DNA from: Maribacter aestuarii
Lineage (GTDB): Bacteria; Bacteroidota; Bacteroidia; Flavobacteriales; Flavobacteriaceae
Reading direction: 5' to 3'
DNA: 64,000 nt
NCBI RefSeq assembly: GCF_027474845.2
Contig: NZ_CP107031.2
Location: 1,130,501 to 1,194,500 of the forward strand
Under the pieces are notes generated by a model. The model saw nothing but the letters and a program-made list of their open reading frames with translations. It was not told where the DNA came from and searched no databases. This document shows, one piece after another, positions 47,088 to 56,052 of this stretch. The translations under genes and the position numbers were made by a program. Position 1 is the first letter of the stretch. Every line of letters starts with the position of its first letter.

Positions 47088-49253
47088 TCATAGTTTTTCC
47101 TTAACAAAATTGGTAAGCTTATTAAACAGGTGAATTCTGGTATTACCTCCCTTAATACTATGGTTTTTATCCGGATAAATGGCCCAATCGAACGGTTTGT
47201 TCGCCTGAACTAATGCTTCTATCATACGCATTGTATTCTGGACATGAACATTATCATCTCCTGAACCGTGTACTAATAGATAGTCTCCTTTAAGTAGTTC
47301 TGGGTAATTGAATGGGGAGTTATCATCATAACCTTCCGGATTCTCGGCTGGTGTACGCATAAACCGCTCCGTATAAATTGTATCGTAGAAACGCCAAGAT
47401 GTAACGGGTGCTACTGCTATGGCCATTTCAAAGGTATCATTGCCTTTAAGAATACAGTTGGTAGCCATGTGCCCGCCAAAACTCCATCCCCAAATACCGG
47501 TCCGATTTTCATCGATATAATCCAGTTCACTTAACTTTTTGGCAGCCGCTATTTGATCCTCGGTCTCATATTTCACAAGGTTCAAGTAAGTAACTTTTTT
47601 AAAGTCCCTCCCTTTAAAACCTGTTCCCCTACCATCTACACAGACGACGATATAACCTTCTGAAACCAACATTTGATGCCATAAGTCCCTATCGTTCATC
47701 CAAGTATTGGAAACATTTTGGGAACCTGGACCACTATATTGGTACATAAATAAAGGATACTTATTGCCTGGGTCAAAATCCAGCGGCTTGATCATGTACA
47801 TGTTCAAATCGTATCCATTGACCCTTATAGTAGAGAATTCTTTAGGACTTGTTTTATAATTTTCAAGCTTCTCCAATAGGGTCGAATTATCCTTGATATC
47901 CTTTAGCTTTTTTCCAGTTAACGCTTTATGTAAGGTATAAGTTGGTGGGGTTTGGATATTTGAAAAAGTATTGATAAAGTAGGTAAAGTCCGCACTAAAA
48001 GAAGCCTCGTTCTTTCCACTTTCAACTGCAAGAGATTTTTTCTTTCCCCCATTGCTCTCCACACTATAGACCCCTCGATTTATTGACCCGTTCTCCGTAG
48101 ACTGATAATATATTTTGTCCTCGTTCTGATCATAACCATAATAATTGGTCACTTCCCAATCGCCCTTAGTAATTTGATTCATTAGTTTTCCACTGGAATC
48201 GTACAAATAAAGATGGTTCCAGCCATCTTTCTCACTGGTCCAGATGAAACTATCATCCGCCAAAAAAGTGAGGTTGTCCGTAATATCCACATAAGCAGCA
48301 TCTCTTTCCTCCAACAGCAGGGAAACCATATTATTTCTTGCGTCCACCATTTGCAACTTTAAATGGTTCTGATGGCGATTAATCGTCTGCACACTTAAGA
48401 CGTTGGCGTCATTCATCCATTTTATTCTTGGGATGTAATAGGACTCTCCCAAATTAATATTTGAGATTGCTTCTGAAGATACATCGTATAAATGCAAGCT
48501 TACTTTGGCATTCTCCTCCCCCGCTTTTGGGTATTTGAACACATATTGACTTGGATACTTTTCCGTTCCGTACACATCCATAGAAAATTGTGGTACGTTG
48601 GTTTCGTCAAATCGTAAAAAAGCGATTTTGGAACCATCTGAATTCCACTCAAAGGCACGTACGAACGCAAATTCTTCTTCATAAACCCAATCGGTTACCC
48701 CATTGATAATCCTATTCTTTTCACCATTACTCGTAATCTGTTGGGTATTGGCAGTAGTTAAATCCATCAGAAAAAGATTGTTATCCAAAACATAGGCCAC
48801 TTTCTGTCCGTTTGAGGATAGTGTAGGTTCTTGGATTTTAGAATCGCTTACTTTTATAAGTTCTTTCGAATTGACATCATAAACATAAAAGATACCCAGC
48901 GTAGATCGTCTAAAGATAGATTCCATTTCTGTTGCCAGTAAAATTTTTGATTCGTCATCACTAAACTGGTACGATGTAAAACTAGAAATATCAGGTAAGT
49001 TTGCAGTTGACACCAAAGTTCCGGTTTTTTCTAAAGTCTCGTAATCATAACTATCTATGGAAACTGCACCGGTAGCTTTATTTGTATTTAGTACGGTATA
49101 CTGTCTACCGTTTTTCATTGAACGCAGCACCTCCAAACCTTCGGTATTGAACTCTCCTTCATAAATCGCTTCAACGGTAATCTGCTTTTTTTGAGCGGTA
49201 ATGTAAGATTGAAAACATACTGCAAAAACAGCCAAAATGAATATTTTCCTCAT
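47088..49253 (-). CDS. Dipeptidyl peptidase IV-type serine peptidase
   Basis: A 721-residue S9 prolyl-oligopeptidase-family enzyme, likely removing X-Pro dipeptides. ATG 49253 (MRKIFILAVF) is chosen because it gives a signal peptide ending TAQ; the longer frame starts in a leader without one. An N-terminal DPPIV beta-propeller (about 90-460, with WVYEEEFAFVRAFEW carrying the EE substrate-binding pair) precedes the alpha/beta hydrolase. The triad is Ser in GWSFGGHMA, Asp in GSGDDNVHVQ and His in PDKNHSI. Exported to the periplasm. In tandem with the peptide transporter. Confidence 0.94.
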   Translation of the reverse strand: MRKIFILAVFAVCFQSYITAQKKQITVEAIYEGEFNTEGLEVLRSMKNGRQYTVLNTNKATGAVSIDSYDYETLEKTGTLVSTANLPDISSFTSYQFSDDESKILLATEMESIFRRSTLGIFYVYDVNSKELIKVSDSKIQEPTLSSNGQKVAYVLDNNLFLMDLTTANTQQITSNGEKNRIINGVTDWVYEEEFAFVRAFEWNSDGSKIAFLRFDETNVPQFSMDVYGTEKYPSQYVFKYPKAGEENAKVSLHLYDVSSEAISNINLGESYYIPRIKWMNDANVLSVQTINRHQNHLKLQMVDARNNMVSLLLEERDAAYVDITDNLTFLADDSFIWTSEKDGWNHLYLYDSSGKLMNQITKGDWEVTNYYGYDQNEDKIYYQSTENGSINRGVYSVESNGGKKKSLAVESGKNEASFSADFTYFINTFSNIQTPPTYTLHKALTGKKLKDIKDNSTLLEKLENYKTSPKEFSTIRVNGYDLNMYMIKPLDFDPGNKYPLFMYQYSGPGSQNVSNTWMNDRDLWHQMLVSEGYIVVCVDGRGTGFKGRDFKKVTYLNLVKYETEDQIAAAKKLSELDYIDENRTGIWGWSFGGHMATNCILKGNDTFEMAIAVAPVTSWRFYDTIYTERFMRTPAENPEGYDDNSPFNYPELLKGDYLLVHGSGDDNVHVQNTMRMIEALVQANKPFDWAIYPDKNHSIKGGNTRIHLFNKLTNFVKEKL

Positions 49254-49470
49254 AAAAAATGTCAAATTTTTAAATCTTTCAAGTTTACCACTATTTCGGT
49301 AAAAAACCACGGAATGCATTGAAAAAAGAAAGAAGTTGTTTGGAATGCGTGGGGTCTATTTCCAATCAAGTCAATATCCTTATCTTTACTTCGGGATACC
49401 TAATCCACAACTATAAATTGAGCCATATCGTTAGTAATAGCGGTAAATAGTATCCAAAAAAATCGAATTT

Positions 49471-50790
49471 ATGATAAAACCAATAGGTGGTTTTTCAAAA
49501 CTCTCCAAAGCAGAAAAAATAGATTGGGTAGTCTCCAATTACACCTCAAACCCCAAAGAGTCCAAGAAAATTCTTGAAACCTATTGGAACTCCGGCATCA
49601 AATTGCAACAGCTTCATGATGAGTTCATAGAGAACACCTTGACCAACCTATACATGCCCTTAGGCATTGCGCCCAATTTCTTGATCAATGGAAAATTGTA
49701 TGCCGTACCCATGGCTATTGAAGAGAGTTCGGTGGTAGCGGCGGCCAGCAAAGCAGCAAAATTCTGGTTAAAAAAAGGTGGATTCAAGGCTCAGGTCCAA
49801 GGCACTGAAAAAGTAGGACAAGTCCATTTCATTTTTAAGGGGGATTATGAAAAATTGAAACAATTTTTTGAGTTAGTAAAGCCAAAACTATTCGAGGCGA
49901 CCGCTTCCCTCACAGAAAGTATGAATAAAAGAGGGGGTGGTATTTCTAAAGTAGAACTACGGAACAAAACCAAGGAATTACCAGACTATTATCAACTGTA
50001 TTGTACGTTCGAGACGAAGGATGCCATGGGGGCAAATTTCATCAATAGCTGTTTGGAACAGTTTGCCACGACCCTAAAAATGGAGGCCCTTCAATACATA
50101 CCATTTTCTGAAAAAGAAAAAGAGATTGAAGTGGTGATGAGCATCCTTTCCAATTATGTTCCCAATTGTACCGTAAGGGCAGAAGTTAGCTGTCCCGTGG
50201 AGGAATTGGAAATTTCGTCTAAAATATCCCCCGCCTTATTTGCTGAGAAGATGGTAAGAGCGGTGGACATTGCGAAAAAAGAACCCTACCGGGCAGTAAC
50301 CCACAATAAAGGAATTATGAACGGTATAGATGCCGTTGTGCTAGCAACGGGTAATGATTTTAGGGCCATAGAGGCTGGTGTACATGCTTATGCCTCTAAA
50401 GACGGTAATTACACAAGCCTCACCCATGCCGAAGTGAAGAATGGTATCTTCAAGTTTTGGATAGAAGTGCCGCTGGCCTTAGGTACGGTTGGTGGACTCA
50501 CCAAATTGCACCCCTTAGTCAAGTTGAATCTGGAAATTCTTCAAAACCCATCAGCTCCAGAATTAATGCAGATTATGGCCGTAGCAGGATTGGCTCAAAA
50601 CTTCGCAGCTTTGAGTTCTCTGGTTACCACGGGGATTCAAAAAGGCCACATGAAAATGCACCTTATGAACATTTTAAATCAACAGGAAGCTACCGAAGAA
50701 GAAAAAATCCTTGCCGTTGAACATTTTAAGAACAATACGGTATCCCATAGAACAGTTGAAGATTTGCTGACGAGTTTAAGGAACCGATAA
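49471..50790 (+). CDS. mvaA: Hydroxymethylglutaryl-CoA reductase
   Basis: A 439-residue enzyme that reduces HMG-CoA to mevalonate, the committed step of the mevalonate route to isoprenoids used by flavobacteria. Class II features are ENTLTNLYMPLGIAPNFLIN (in part), AIEESSVVAAAS with the catalytic Glu near 84, and the cofactor-binding DAMGAN at 184-189. The C-terminal small domain contains a region ending in AALSSLVTTGIQKGHMKMHL (in part), with His near the end as general acid. No membrane helices. Two bases separate it from a GHMP kinase. The 217 bases ahead hold its promoter region; no clear box was identified. Confidence 0.94.
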   Translation: MIKPIGGFSKLSKAEKIDWVVSNYTSNPKESKKILETYWNSGIKLQQLHDEFIENTLTNLYMPLGIAPNFLINGKLYAVPMAIEESSVVAAASKAAKFWLKKGGFKAQVQGTEKVGQVHFIFKGDYEKLKQFFELVKPKLFEATASLTESMNKRGGGISKVELRNKTKELPDYYQLYCTFETKDAMGANFINSCLEQFATTLKMEALQYIPFSEKEKEIEVVMSILSNYVPNCTVRAEVSCPVEELEISSKISPALFAEKMVRAVDIAKKEPYRAVTHNKGIMNGIDAVVLATGNDFRAIEAGVHAYASKDGNYTSLTHAEVKNGIFKFWIEVPLALGTVGGLTKLHPLVKLNLEILQNPSAPELMQIMAVAGLAQNFAALSSLVTTGIQKGHMKMHLMNILNQQEATEEEKILAVEHFKNNTVSHRTVEDLLTSLRNR

Positions 50791-50792
50791 CG

Positions 50793-51698
50793 ATGCAAAA
50801 ATTTTATAGTCACGGAAAATTATTGCTTTCTGGCGAATATGCCATTTTGGACGGTGCATTAGGGCTTGGGCTTCCCACAAAATTCGGCCAGCAGTTAAAG
50901 GTTGAAAAAAGCGATTCACGAGCATTGCATTGGGTAAGTTTAGATCATGAATCCAAGGTCTGGTTTGAAGCGCGTTATAGTTTAAGTCCGTTCAAAGTTA
51001 CTGAAACCAGTGATCCTGAAATTTCCAATAGGTTAATTCAGATTTTAGCTGAAACAAAACGGTTGAACCCGGCCTTTTTGACAACCAACCAAGGTTACCA
51101 GGTTGCAGCCCAACTGACGTTTCCAAGAGATTGGGGCTTAGGCTCCTCTTCCACTCTGTTGAATAACATTGCCAATTGGGGCAAGGTCAATGCCTATAGG
51201 TTGTTGAGTGCTACCTTTGGAGGAAGTGGCTATGATATAGCCTGTGCTCAGCACAAACTTCCTGTACTATATCAGATAAGTAAGTCTCTTCCCCTCGTCC
51301 AGGAAGTAAATTTTAAACCATCATTTAGTAACGAATTATATTTTGTTCATTTAAATCGAAAACAAAATAGTCGGGATGCTATCCAGCATTATTCAAATTT
51401 AAAAATTGATAAGGAGGAGCTAATCAATAAGATATCCAATGTAACAGAAAAACTCGTCGCCTGTAGTTCTTTGAACGAGTTTGAGAAATTACTTAAACTT
51501 CATGAAAAATTGATTTCCAAAGCTATTGGATTGATTCCGATTCAAGAACGCTTATTCCCTGATTATAAAGGAGTTGTTAAAAGCTTGGGGGCCTGGGGCG
51601 GTGATTTTATTATGGTCACGGGAGATGATGAAACCCCTAGTTATTTTAAGGAAAAAGGGTTTAGTACGGTAATCCCATATGCTGAGATGATTTTATAA
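50793..51698 (+). CDS. GYDIA-type GHMP kinase
   Basis: A 301-residue sugar/isoprenoid-type kinase. The ATP loop region WGLGSSSTLLNNIANWG and the family-naming motif GGSGYDIACAQ are visible, as is the N-terminal HGKLLLSGEYAILDGALGLG (in part), typical of mevalonate-type kinases. Coupled to mvaA by 2 bases, it probably phosphorylates a mevalonate-pathway intermediate (mevalonate or phosphomevalonate), but which is not shown. A bidirectional terminator follows at once. Confidence 0.88.
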   Translation: MQKFYSHGKLLLSGEYAILDGALGLGLPTKFGQQLKVEKSDSRALHWVSLDHESKVWFEARYSLSPFKVTETSDPEISNRLIQILAETKRLNPAFLTTNQGYQVAAQLTFPRDWGLGSSSTLLNNIANWGKVNAYRLLSATFGGSGYDIACAQHKLPVLYQISKSLPLVQEVNFKPSFSNELYFVHLNRKQNSRDAIQHYSNLKIDKEELINKISNVTEKLVACSSLNEFEKLLKLHEKLISKAIGLIPIQERLFPDYKGVVKSLGAWGGDFIMVTGDDETPSYFKEKGFSTVIPYAEMIL

Positions 51699-51729
51699 AA
51701 AAAGCCTATATTAAATAGAGGCTTTTTTA
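51698..51729. terminator. Bidirectional terminator between the GHMP kinase and ppiD
   Basis: A7GCCT (51698-51708) pairs with AGGCT6 (51720-51729) with inner pairs around a small loop. Both converging genes end here. Confidence 0.85.
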
Positions 51730-51748
51730 TGCTTTAAGAATCTAGGAA

Positions 51749-53866
51749 TTAATAAAAGGTCGCCCTTTTGTCCTTGATTTCAGCCGCTTCTTTCAACGCA
51801 TTATAAACGGCAGTATTCACACTGTTCGCCGCGTTACTTTTTAAAGTATTGGCGTACGTGCTATAATTATCCAATTTTGGCGCTTCCGTACGTTTTACGA
51901 TTTCTATTTTGAAAACCCCAGTATTCCCTTCAATCAAGTCGGATGTTTCGCCTTGGTTCATGCCGTAAGCGGTCCCTACAACCGCAGGTTCATTACCAGC
52001 TCCCGGAATGGTCGGTGACTTTACCGTCAATGCCGATGCCGTGGACACAGTTGAGTTATTATCCTTTGCTATGGCATCCATGGACTTTCCTTTGTTGGCA
52101 GCAATAATCGTAGCCGCTTTACGCTCTTTTCTGATGATTGGCAAAACTGTGGGTGATGCATCTTCGGCACTCATGAGGCCTTCGTCATAACTTCCGGTTA
52201 ATTGTACCACAGCGTATCCATTATTGATATTGAATCGCTTTATGTCGCCTACTTCCGTGTCGCCGTTAAAAGCCCACTGTACAATATTACGCTGTACTCC
52301 TAAGCCAGGAAGGTTTTCATCCAGTTCCTTCAATTTGTTCACTGGTCGTACCGTATACTCGTTTTTCTTCGCTATATCCGAGAAAGCGCTATTATCATCA
52401 ATAGTTTCCATCTCAAATTTCGTGGCATCGGTAAATAACGTATTAATGGTTTCCTCGGAGGGAACAATCTCCCTAGACAACGTAGCCAATTGCACAATAT
52501 CCTCTTTATCGTCAACCTTAATTACATGAAATCCAAATTCCGTTTCCACTAATCCGATAGAACCTACACTATTATTAAATGCAAAATCATTGAATTTAGG
52601 AACCATTACCCCTTCTTGAAAATATCCCAAATCTCCACCATTTGGAGCGGAAGGTCCATCAGAGTTATCCCGGGCCAACTCTGAAAACACAACCCCAGAC
52701 TTTTTGGCTTCTTTCAAAAGTTCCTTAGCCTTAGCTTCAGCTTCTTCTTTAGTTCTTTTAATTTCCGGATTAGCCCTAGTCGCTCCTTCGTATGTTAAAA
52801 GAATATGACTGGCTTTTACAGAGCCATTAGGTTGCCTATCCATCATTTTGGAAATCTTGTACGACCCACCTTCTTTATAGGGGCCATATATTTCACCCAC
52901 GTTTAAGGTCATCAGGGTATCCGCAATGCTTGGTGGAAGATTCTTTTTAGCCTTGTAGATAGTATCAAATTTCGTATCCGAATATCGGTCTAAAAACGCA
53001 ACCATGTTTGTGGTATTCCTAAATCCCTTTATAGTATCGTTACGATCAGTCTGGGCATTGTATTCCACGGTATCGTCCAATAAGGCGGTAATCTCTTCCT
53101 TAACGGCAGCATCATCAGCTTCGGATGGACTTTCCTCAAAATAGACATATTGTAAATCACGGGCAGGTTCTTGCTTAAACTCTTCTTTATGCTTACTTAC
53201 ATAGTCGGATATTTCACTTTTGGTCACTGTAATCGTACTGTCGGGTATAGCGGTGTATGGAACTCGTACATATTTGATATCCATTTTCTCGTTCGCTAGC
53301 TTGTAATCCAGCTCCCCTTCTTTAAGTGTGGCTCCAACACCCGCTTTTACCAAATTAAAATAAGTCTGTTCTTTGGCCAACTGAATAATTTCTTCTTCTG
53401 TTTGTAACCAAACATCATACTGTGCCGGATTATTCGCTTTCCAATCCGCAACTGTTTGTTTAAAACGATTGGGGTCGAAAATTCCGTTTTCATTCTGGAA
53501 TTCCGGATTCTGCGCGTAACCGGTTGTCTTTAGAAAATCTATAATCTGGTCTTGTTCTATTCCTATACCCAGTTCTTCAAACTGCTCTCCCAGAATGGTA
53601 TTCCGTACCTCTCTTTCCCAAACTTGGTTCGTCAATTGCATAGAAGAGACCGTAGGACCCATTCTTCTGGAAGCAGTTTCTACTTTTTGCCTGAATTCAT
53701 CAATAGAAATTTCATTTCCATTAATCTCCGCAACGGAAGAACCTACTTTTTCCCCACCAAAGTTACTACTGGTAAAAACACCGGAAATTACGAATGCAAA
53801 AAGTGCCAAACCGATGATAAGAATCAAAACTGTGGTACGTTTTCTTATATTTTGTAAAACTGCCAT
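51749..53866 (-). CDS. ppiD: PpiD-type peptidyl-prolyl isomerase / periplasmic chaperone
   Basis: A 705-residue inner-membrane-anchored chaperone. One helix at 12-31 is followed by a SurA-like N-terminal helical domain (about 40-220), a parvulin isomerase domain (about 340-440, KASHILLTYEG, SDGPSAPNGGDLGYFQ) and a long helical C-terminal part. It assists outer-membrane proteins emerging from the Sec channel. It is the last gene of the minus-strand coaX-lptC run, 92 bases after the CNNM-like gene. Length is slightly above E. coli PpiD, as usual in Bacteroidota. Confidence 0.92.
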   Translation of the reverse strand: MAVLQNIRKRTTVLILIIGLALFAFVISGVFTSSNFGGEKVGSSVAEINGNEISIDEFRQKVETASRRMGPTVSSMQLTNQVWEREVRNTILGEQFEELGIGIEQDQIIDFLKTTGYAQNPEFQNENGIFDPNRFKQTVADWKANNPAQYDVWLQTEEEIIQLAKEQTYFNLVKAGVGATLKEGELDYKLANEKMDIKYVRVPYTAIPDSTITVTKSEISDYVSKHKEEFKQEPARDLQYVYFEESPSEADDAAVKEEITALLDDTVEYNAQTDRNDTIKGFRNTTNMVAFLDRYSDTKFDTIYKAKKNLPPSIADTLMTLNVGEIYGPYKEGGSYKISKMMDRQPNGSVKASHILLTYEGATRANPEIKRTKEEAEAKAKELLKEAKKSGVVFSELARDNSDGPSAPNGGDLGYFQEGVMVPKFNDFAFNNSVGSIGLVETEFGFHVIKVDDKEDIVQLATLSREIVPSEETINTLFTDATKFEMETIDDNSAFSDIAKKNEYTVRPVNKLKELDENLPGLGVQRNIVQWAFNGDTEVGDIKRFNINNGYAVVQLTGSYDEGLMSAEDASPTVLPIIRKERKAATIIAANKGKSMDAIAKDNNSTVSTASALTVKSPTIPGAGNEPAVVGTAYGMNQGETSDLIEGNTGVFKIEIVKRTEAPKLDNYSTYANTLKSNAANSVNTAVYNALKEAAEIKDKRATFY

Positions 53867-53958
53867 CTTAAAGGTATAATTAAATCAGTTGGCGAAATTA
53901 CCATTTTTAATTGAAATAATAAAAACTAAAACTTAAGGAAAAAGGGATTGGAAAAGGG

Positions 53959-55245
53959 CTAATCTTCCGATAAAACCTCCAAGGCAACCATGTCAATTTT
54001 TGTACTGGAAACCTCTAAAACTGTAAACTTAAAATTCTCTAATTGAATTTCCGATTCCTTCTCAGGGATCTCACCCATTCGATGAACCAACATACCACCC
54101 AAGGTCTCGTAATCATCCGTAGTAGGCAGATTTAACTTGTAATTTTCATTAATATAATCTACTTCCAATCTTGCCGAAAAGAGATAGTGGGTATCGTCTA
54201 TTTGCTCTTCTCTAAGATCGGTACTATCATGTTCGTCCTCTATTTCACCAAAAAGCTCCTCTACGATATCCTCCACCGTCATGAGTCCAGAAGTGCCTCC
54301 GTATTCGTCCAGGACAACGGCCATACTTTTTCGTTTCTTGATCAGAACATTCAATATGTCCTGAATGAGCATCGTTTCGGGAACAAACTCCACCGGAAGT
54401 AGAATACTTTTGATTGTTTTTGGTTTTTTAAATAGTTCGTAAGAGTGAATGTAACCAATGATATTATCAACAGTGTCGTTGTATACCAAGATTTTGGAAA
54501 AACCGGTCTCCGTAAAAAGTTTTGCAAGGTTCTTTGGGGTCTCGTGCATTTCTACTGCAACGATTTCCGTACGTGGCACCATAACCTCCCGTGCTTTTAC
54601 AGCCGCGAATTCCAATGCGTTTTGGAAGATTTGTATTTCCGTATCAATTTCATCTTCCTTTTCAACCGTTTCCATCTGTTCCGTGATGTAATCCCCGAGC
54701 TCTATTTTACTAAAGGCCAATTGCACCTCGTCACCCGATGTGCCAAATAGGTGTTTCAGTATGAAATCTGAAATCCATATGATAAAATCCGAAATAAGCG
54801 AAAAAAGGGCATAGAACAAATAAGCGGGTATGGCCAGTAACTTTAATAGACTGTTGGCATAAATCTGAAAAAGCACTTTTGGCAGAAACTCGGCTGTTAT
54901 TAAAATTACAAAGGTGGAAATGAGCGTTTGGGTCAGAAGACTAAAATCGGTAAACATGAGCCTAAGAAAAGTATTGGAATAGTCCATGGTACCAAACCAC
55001 TGCATGAGGACTTCCCCCATAAATAGACCATAAATAACCAGAGCAATATTATTGCCGATTAACATAGTGGCAATAAATTTTGAGGGTTTCCGAGTTAACC
55101 TAGTAAGCACTTTAGCCAAAAATCCCTCCTGCTTTTTCTCTATTTCGATATGAATTTTATTGGCAGAAATAAAGGCTATTTCCATCCCCGAGAAAAATGC
55201 AGAAAAAAGAAGCGACAATACAATAATTATGGTTGGACTTTCCAA
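53959..55245 (-). CDS. CNNM/CorC-like protein (hemolysin family)
   Basis: A 428-residue membrane protein: a DUF21 (CNNM) domain with four helices (about 1-170, FSAFFSGMEIAFISANKI), two CBS repeats (about 205-330, VMVPRTEIVAVE and MAVVLDEYGGTSGLMTVEDI in part), and a CorC_HlyC domain (about 345-425). Such proteins bind Mg-ATP and move Mg or Na ions; the name hemolysin is historical. GldE has the same layout, but gldE normally sits by gldD and ssb, so I do not use that symbol. Two bases separate it from the small membrane gene upstream. Confidence 0.9.
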   Translation of the reverse strand: MESPTIIIVLSLLFSAFFSGMEIAFISANKIHIEIEKKQEGFLAKVLTRLTRKPSKFIATMLIGNNIALVIYGLFMGEVLMQWFGTMDYSNTFLRLMFTDFSLLTQTLISTFVILITAEFLPKVLFQIYANSLLKLLAIPAYLFYALFSLISDFIIWISDFILKHLFGTSGDEVQLAFSKIELGDYITEQMETVEKEDEIDTEIQIFQNALEFAAVKAREVMVPRTEIVAVEMHETPKNLAKLFTETGFSKILVYNDTVDNIIGYIHSYELFKKPKTIKSILLPVEFVPETMLIQDILNVLIKKRKSMAVVLDEYGGTSGLMTVEDIVEELFGEIEDEHDSTDLREEQIDDTHYLFSARLEVDYINENYKLNLPTTDDYETLGGMLVHRMGEIPEKESEIQLENFKFTVLEVSSTKIDMVALEVLSED

Positions 55246-55247
55246 AG

Positions 55248-55451
55248 TTAGTTTTGGTTATCCTTTTGGCGTTGCTCAAATTTTTTGCGGTAGGTTCTTC
55301 TAAAAAAGAACATAGCAGTGGATATGACGGCGAAAAAAATAAAAAGGTAGGCCGAATTACGATCTGTATTCCAATCCGTAAAAATCCTGTAGATGGAAAA
55401 TACGGCTACAATTAAATATAAATACTCTGTATATCTTAAAATTTTAATCAT
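55248..55451 (-). CDS. Small membrane protein between lptC and the CNNM-like gene
   Basis: A 67-residue protein with two hydrophobic segments (about 8-25 and 34-51) and a basic tail (RRTYRKKFEQRQKDNQN). It overlaps the lptC stop by 8 bases and precedes the CNNM-like gene by 2 bases, so it is surely translated as part of the operon. No motif is known. I take it as real because of this tight packing and the positive-inside tail. Confidence 0.7.
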   Translation of the reverse strand: MIKILRYTEYLYLIVAVFSIYRIFTDWNTDRNSAYLFIFFAVISTAMFFFRRTYRKKFEQRQKDNQN

Positions 55452-56051
55452 CTATTTCTTCCTTGATTAACATTAAACCATAGGTTTTATGCGCGTTTAA
55501 AAAACTAAGGTCTTTTTTTATATCCATTCCTTCCCCATCCATTACCGTTCCATCCTCCGGATTGGTAAACCTAAACTTCTCCTGTGTAAAAGCCCATTCA
55601 TTTCCCCTATCGTAAAATAATTGAGGAGCTTCTAATTTTTTACCATCATGTCCTTTAATCACAACATTGCCCTGAAGGTCCACTAGCGCGGTAGCGGCGT
55701 AATATATTCCATAATCGGCTTCAATAGTGGTCTTTTCATTTTTTTCGTTGAAAATTTCAATTAATAGTCCTTTTGGAAAAGTTTGATAGGGAAATATTAA
55801 GTTTTCGAAATCATTGCGTAACGGTCCTGAAAGTACAGCAAGTACTTTGGACGAACCTACACCTTCCGAGTTTATTTTTTCAGGTGTTTCGGTATAAGTA
55901 AGCACAAAGTTCTCGGCTACGCCTTGCGGATAAATTTTCTTCTGCGCTTCCTCACCTACACGTTGGTAACCATCCTTACAAGAAAAAAAAGCATTGCTAT
56001 GGAAAATACCATGGCAATGCCTTTTAGTGTATCTGAAAAAGGTTTTATCAT
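55444..56051 (-). pseudogene. lptC: LPS export protein LptC, frameshifted at a T8 run
   Basis: LptC links the inner-membrane LPS extractor to the periplasmic bridge. The body (VLTYTETPEKINSEG to NAHKTYGLMLIKE) is in one frame, with beta-strand repeats of the LptC/OstA fold. The signal region is in another: from ATG 56051, MIKPFSDTLKGIAMVFSIAM, and the lipobox would read LFFSCKD. One missing T in the T8 run (A8 at 55983-55990 on the plus strand) joins the two to a normal 202-residue lipoprotein. The ATG sits one base after the preceding TPR gene stop, which supports this start. A strong hairpin directly precedes the T8 run. Confidence 0.85.
55983..56020 (-). terminator. Terminator-like hairpin plus T8 inside lptC
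   Basis: On the minus strand GCATTGCCATGG and CCATAGCAATGC (12-base arms, one C-A mismatch) enclose TATTTT and are followed at once by T8. This is intrinsic-terminator architecture, but it lies inside the signal-peptide codons of lptC. It could attenuate lptC relative to the upstream genes or promote slippage on the T8 run. Confidence 0.6.
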
Positions 56052-56052
56052 T

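Noticed and set aside
53959..55245. Naming the CNNM-like gene gldE
   Set aside because: The layout is shared, but the gldD/ssb neighbours that usually mark gldE are absent.
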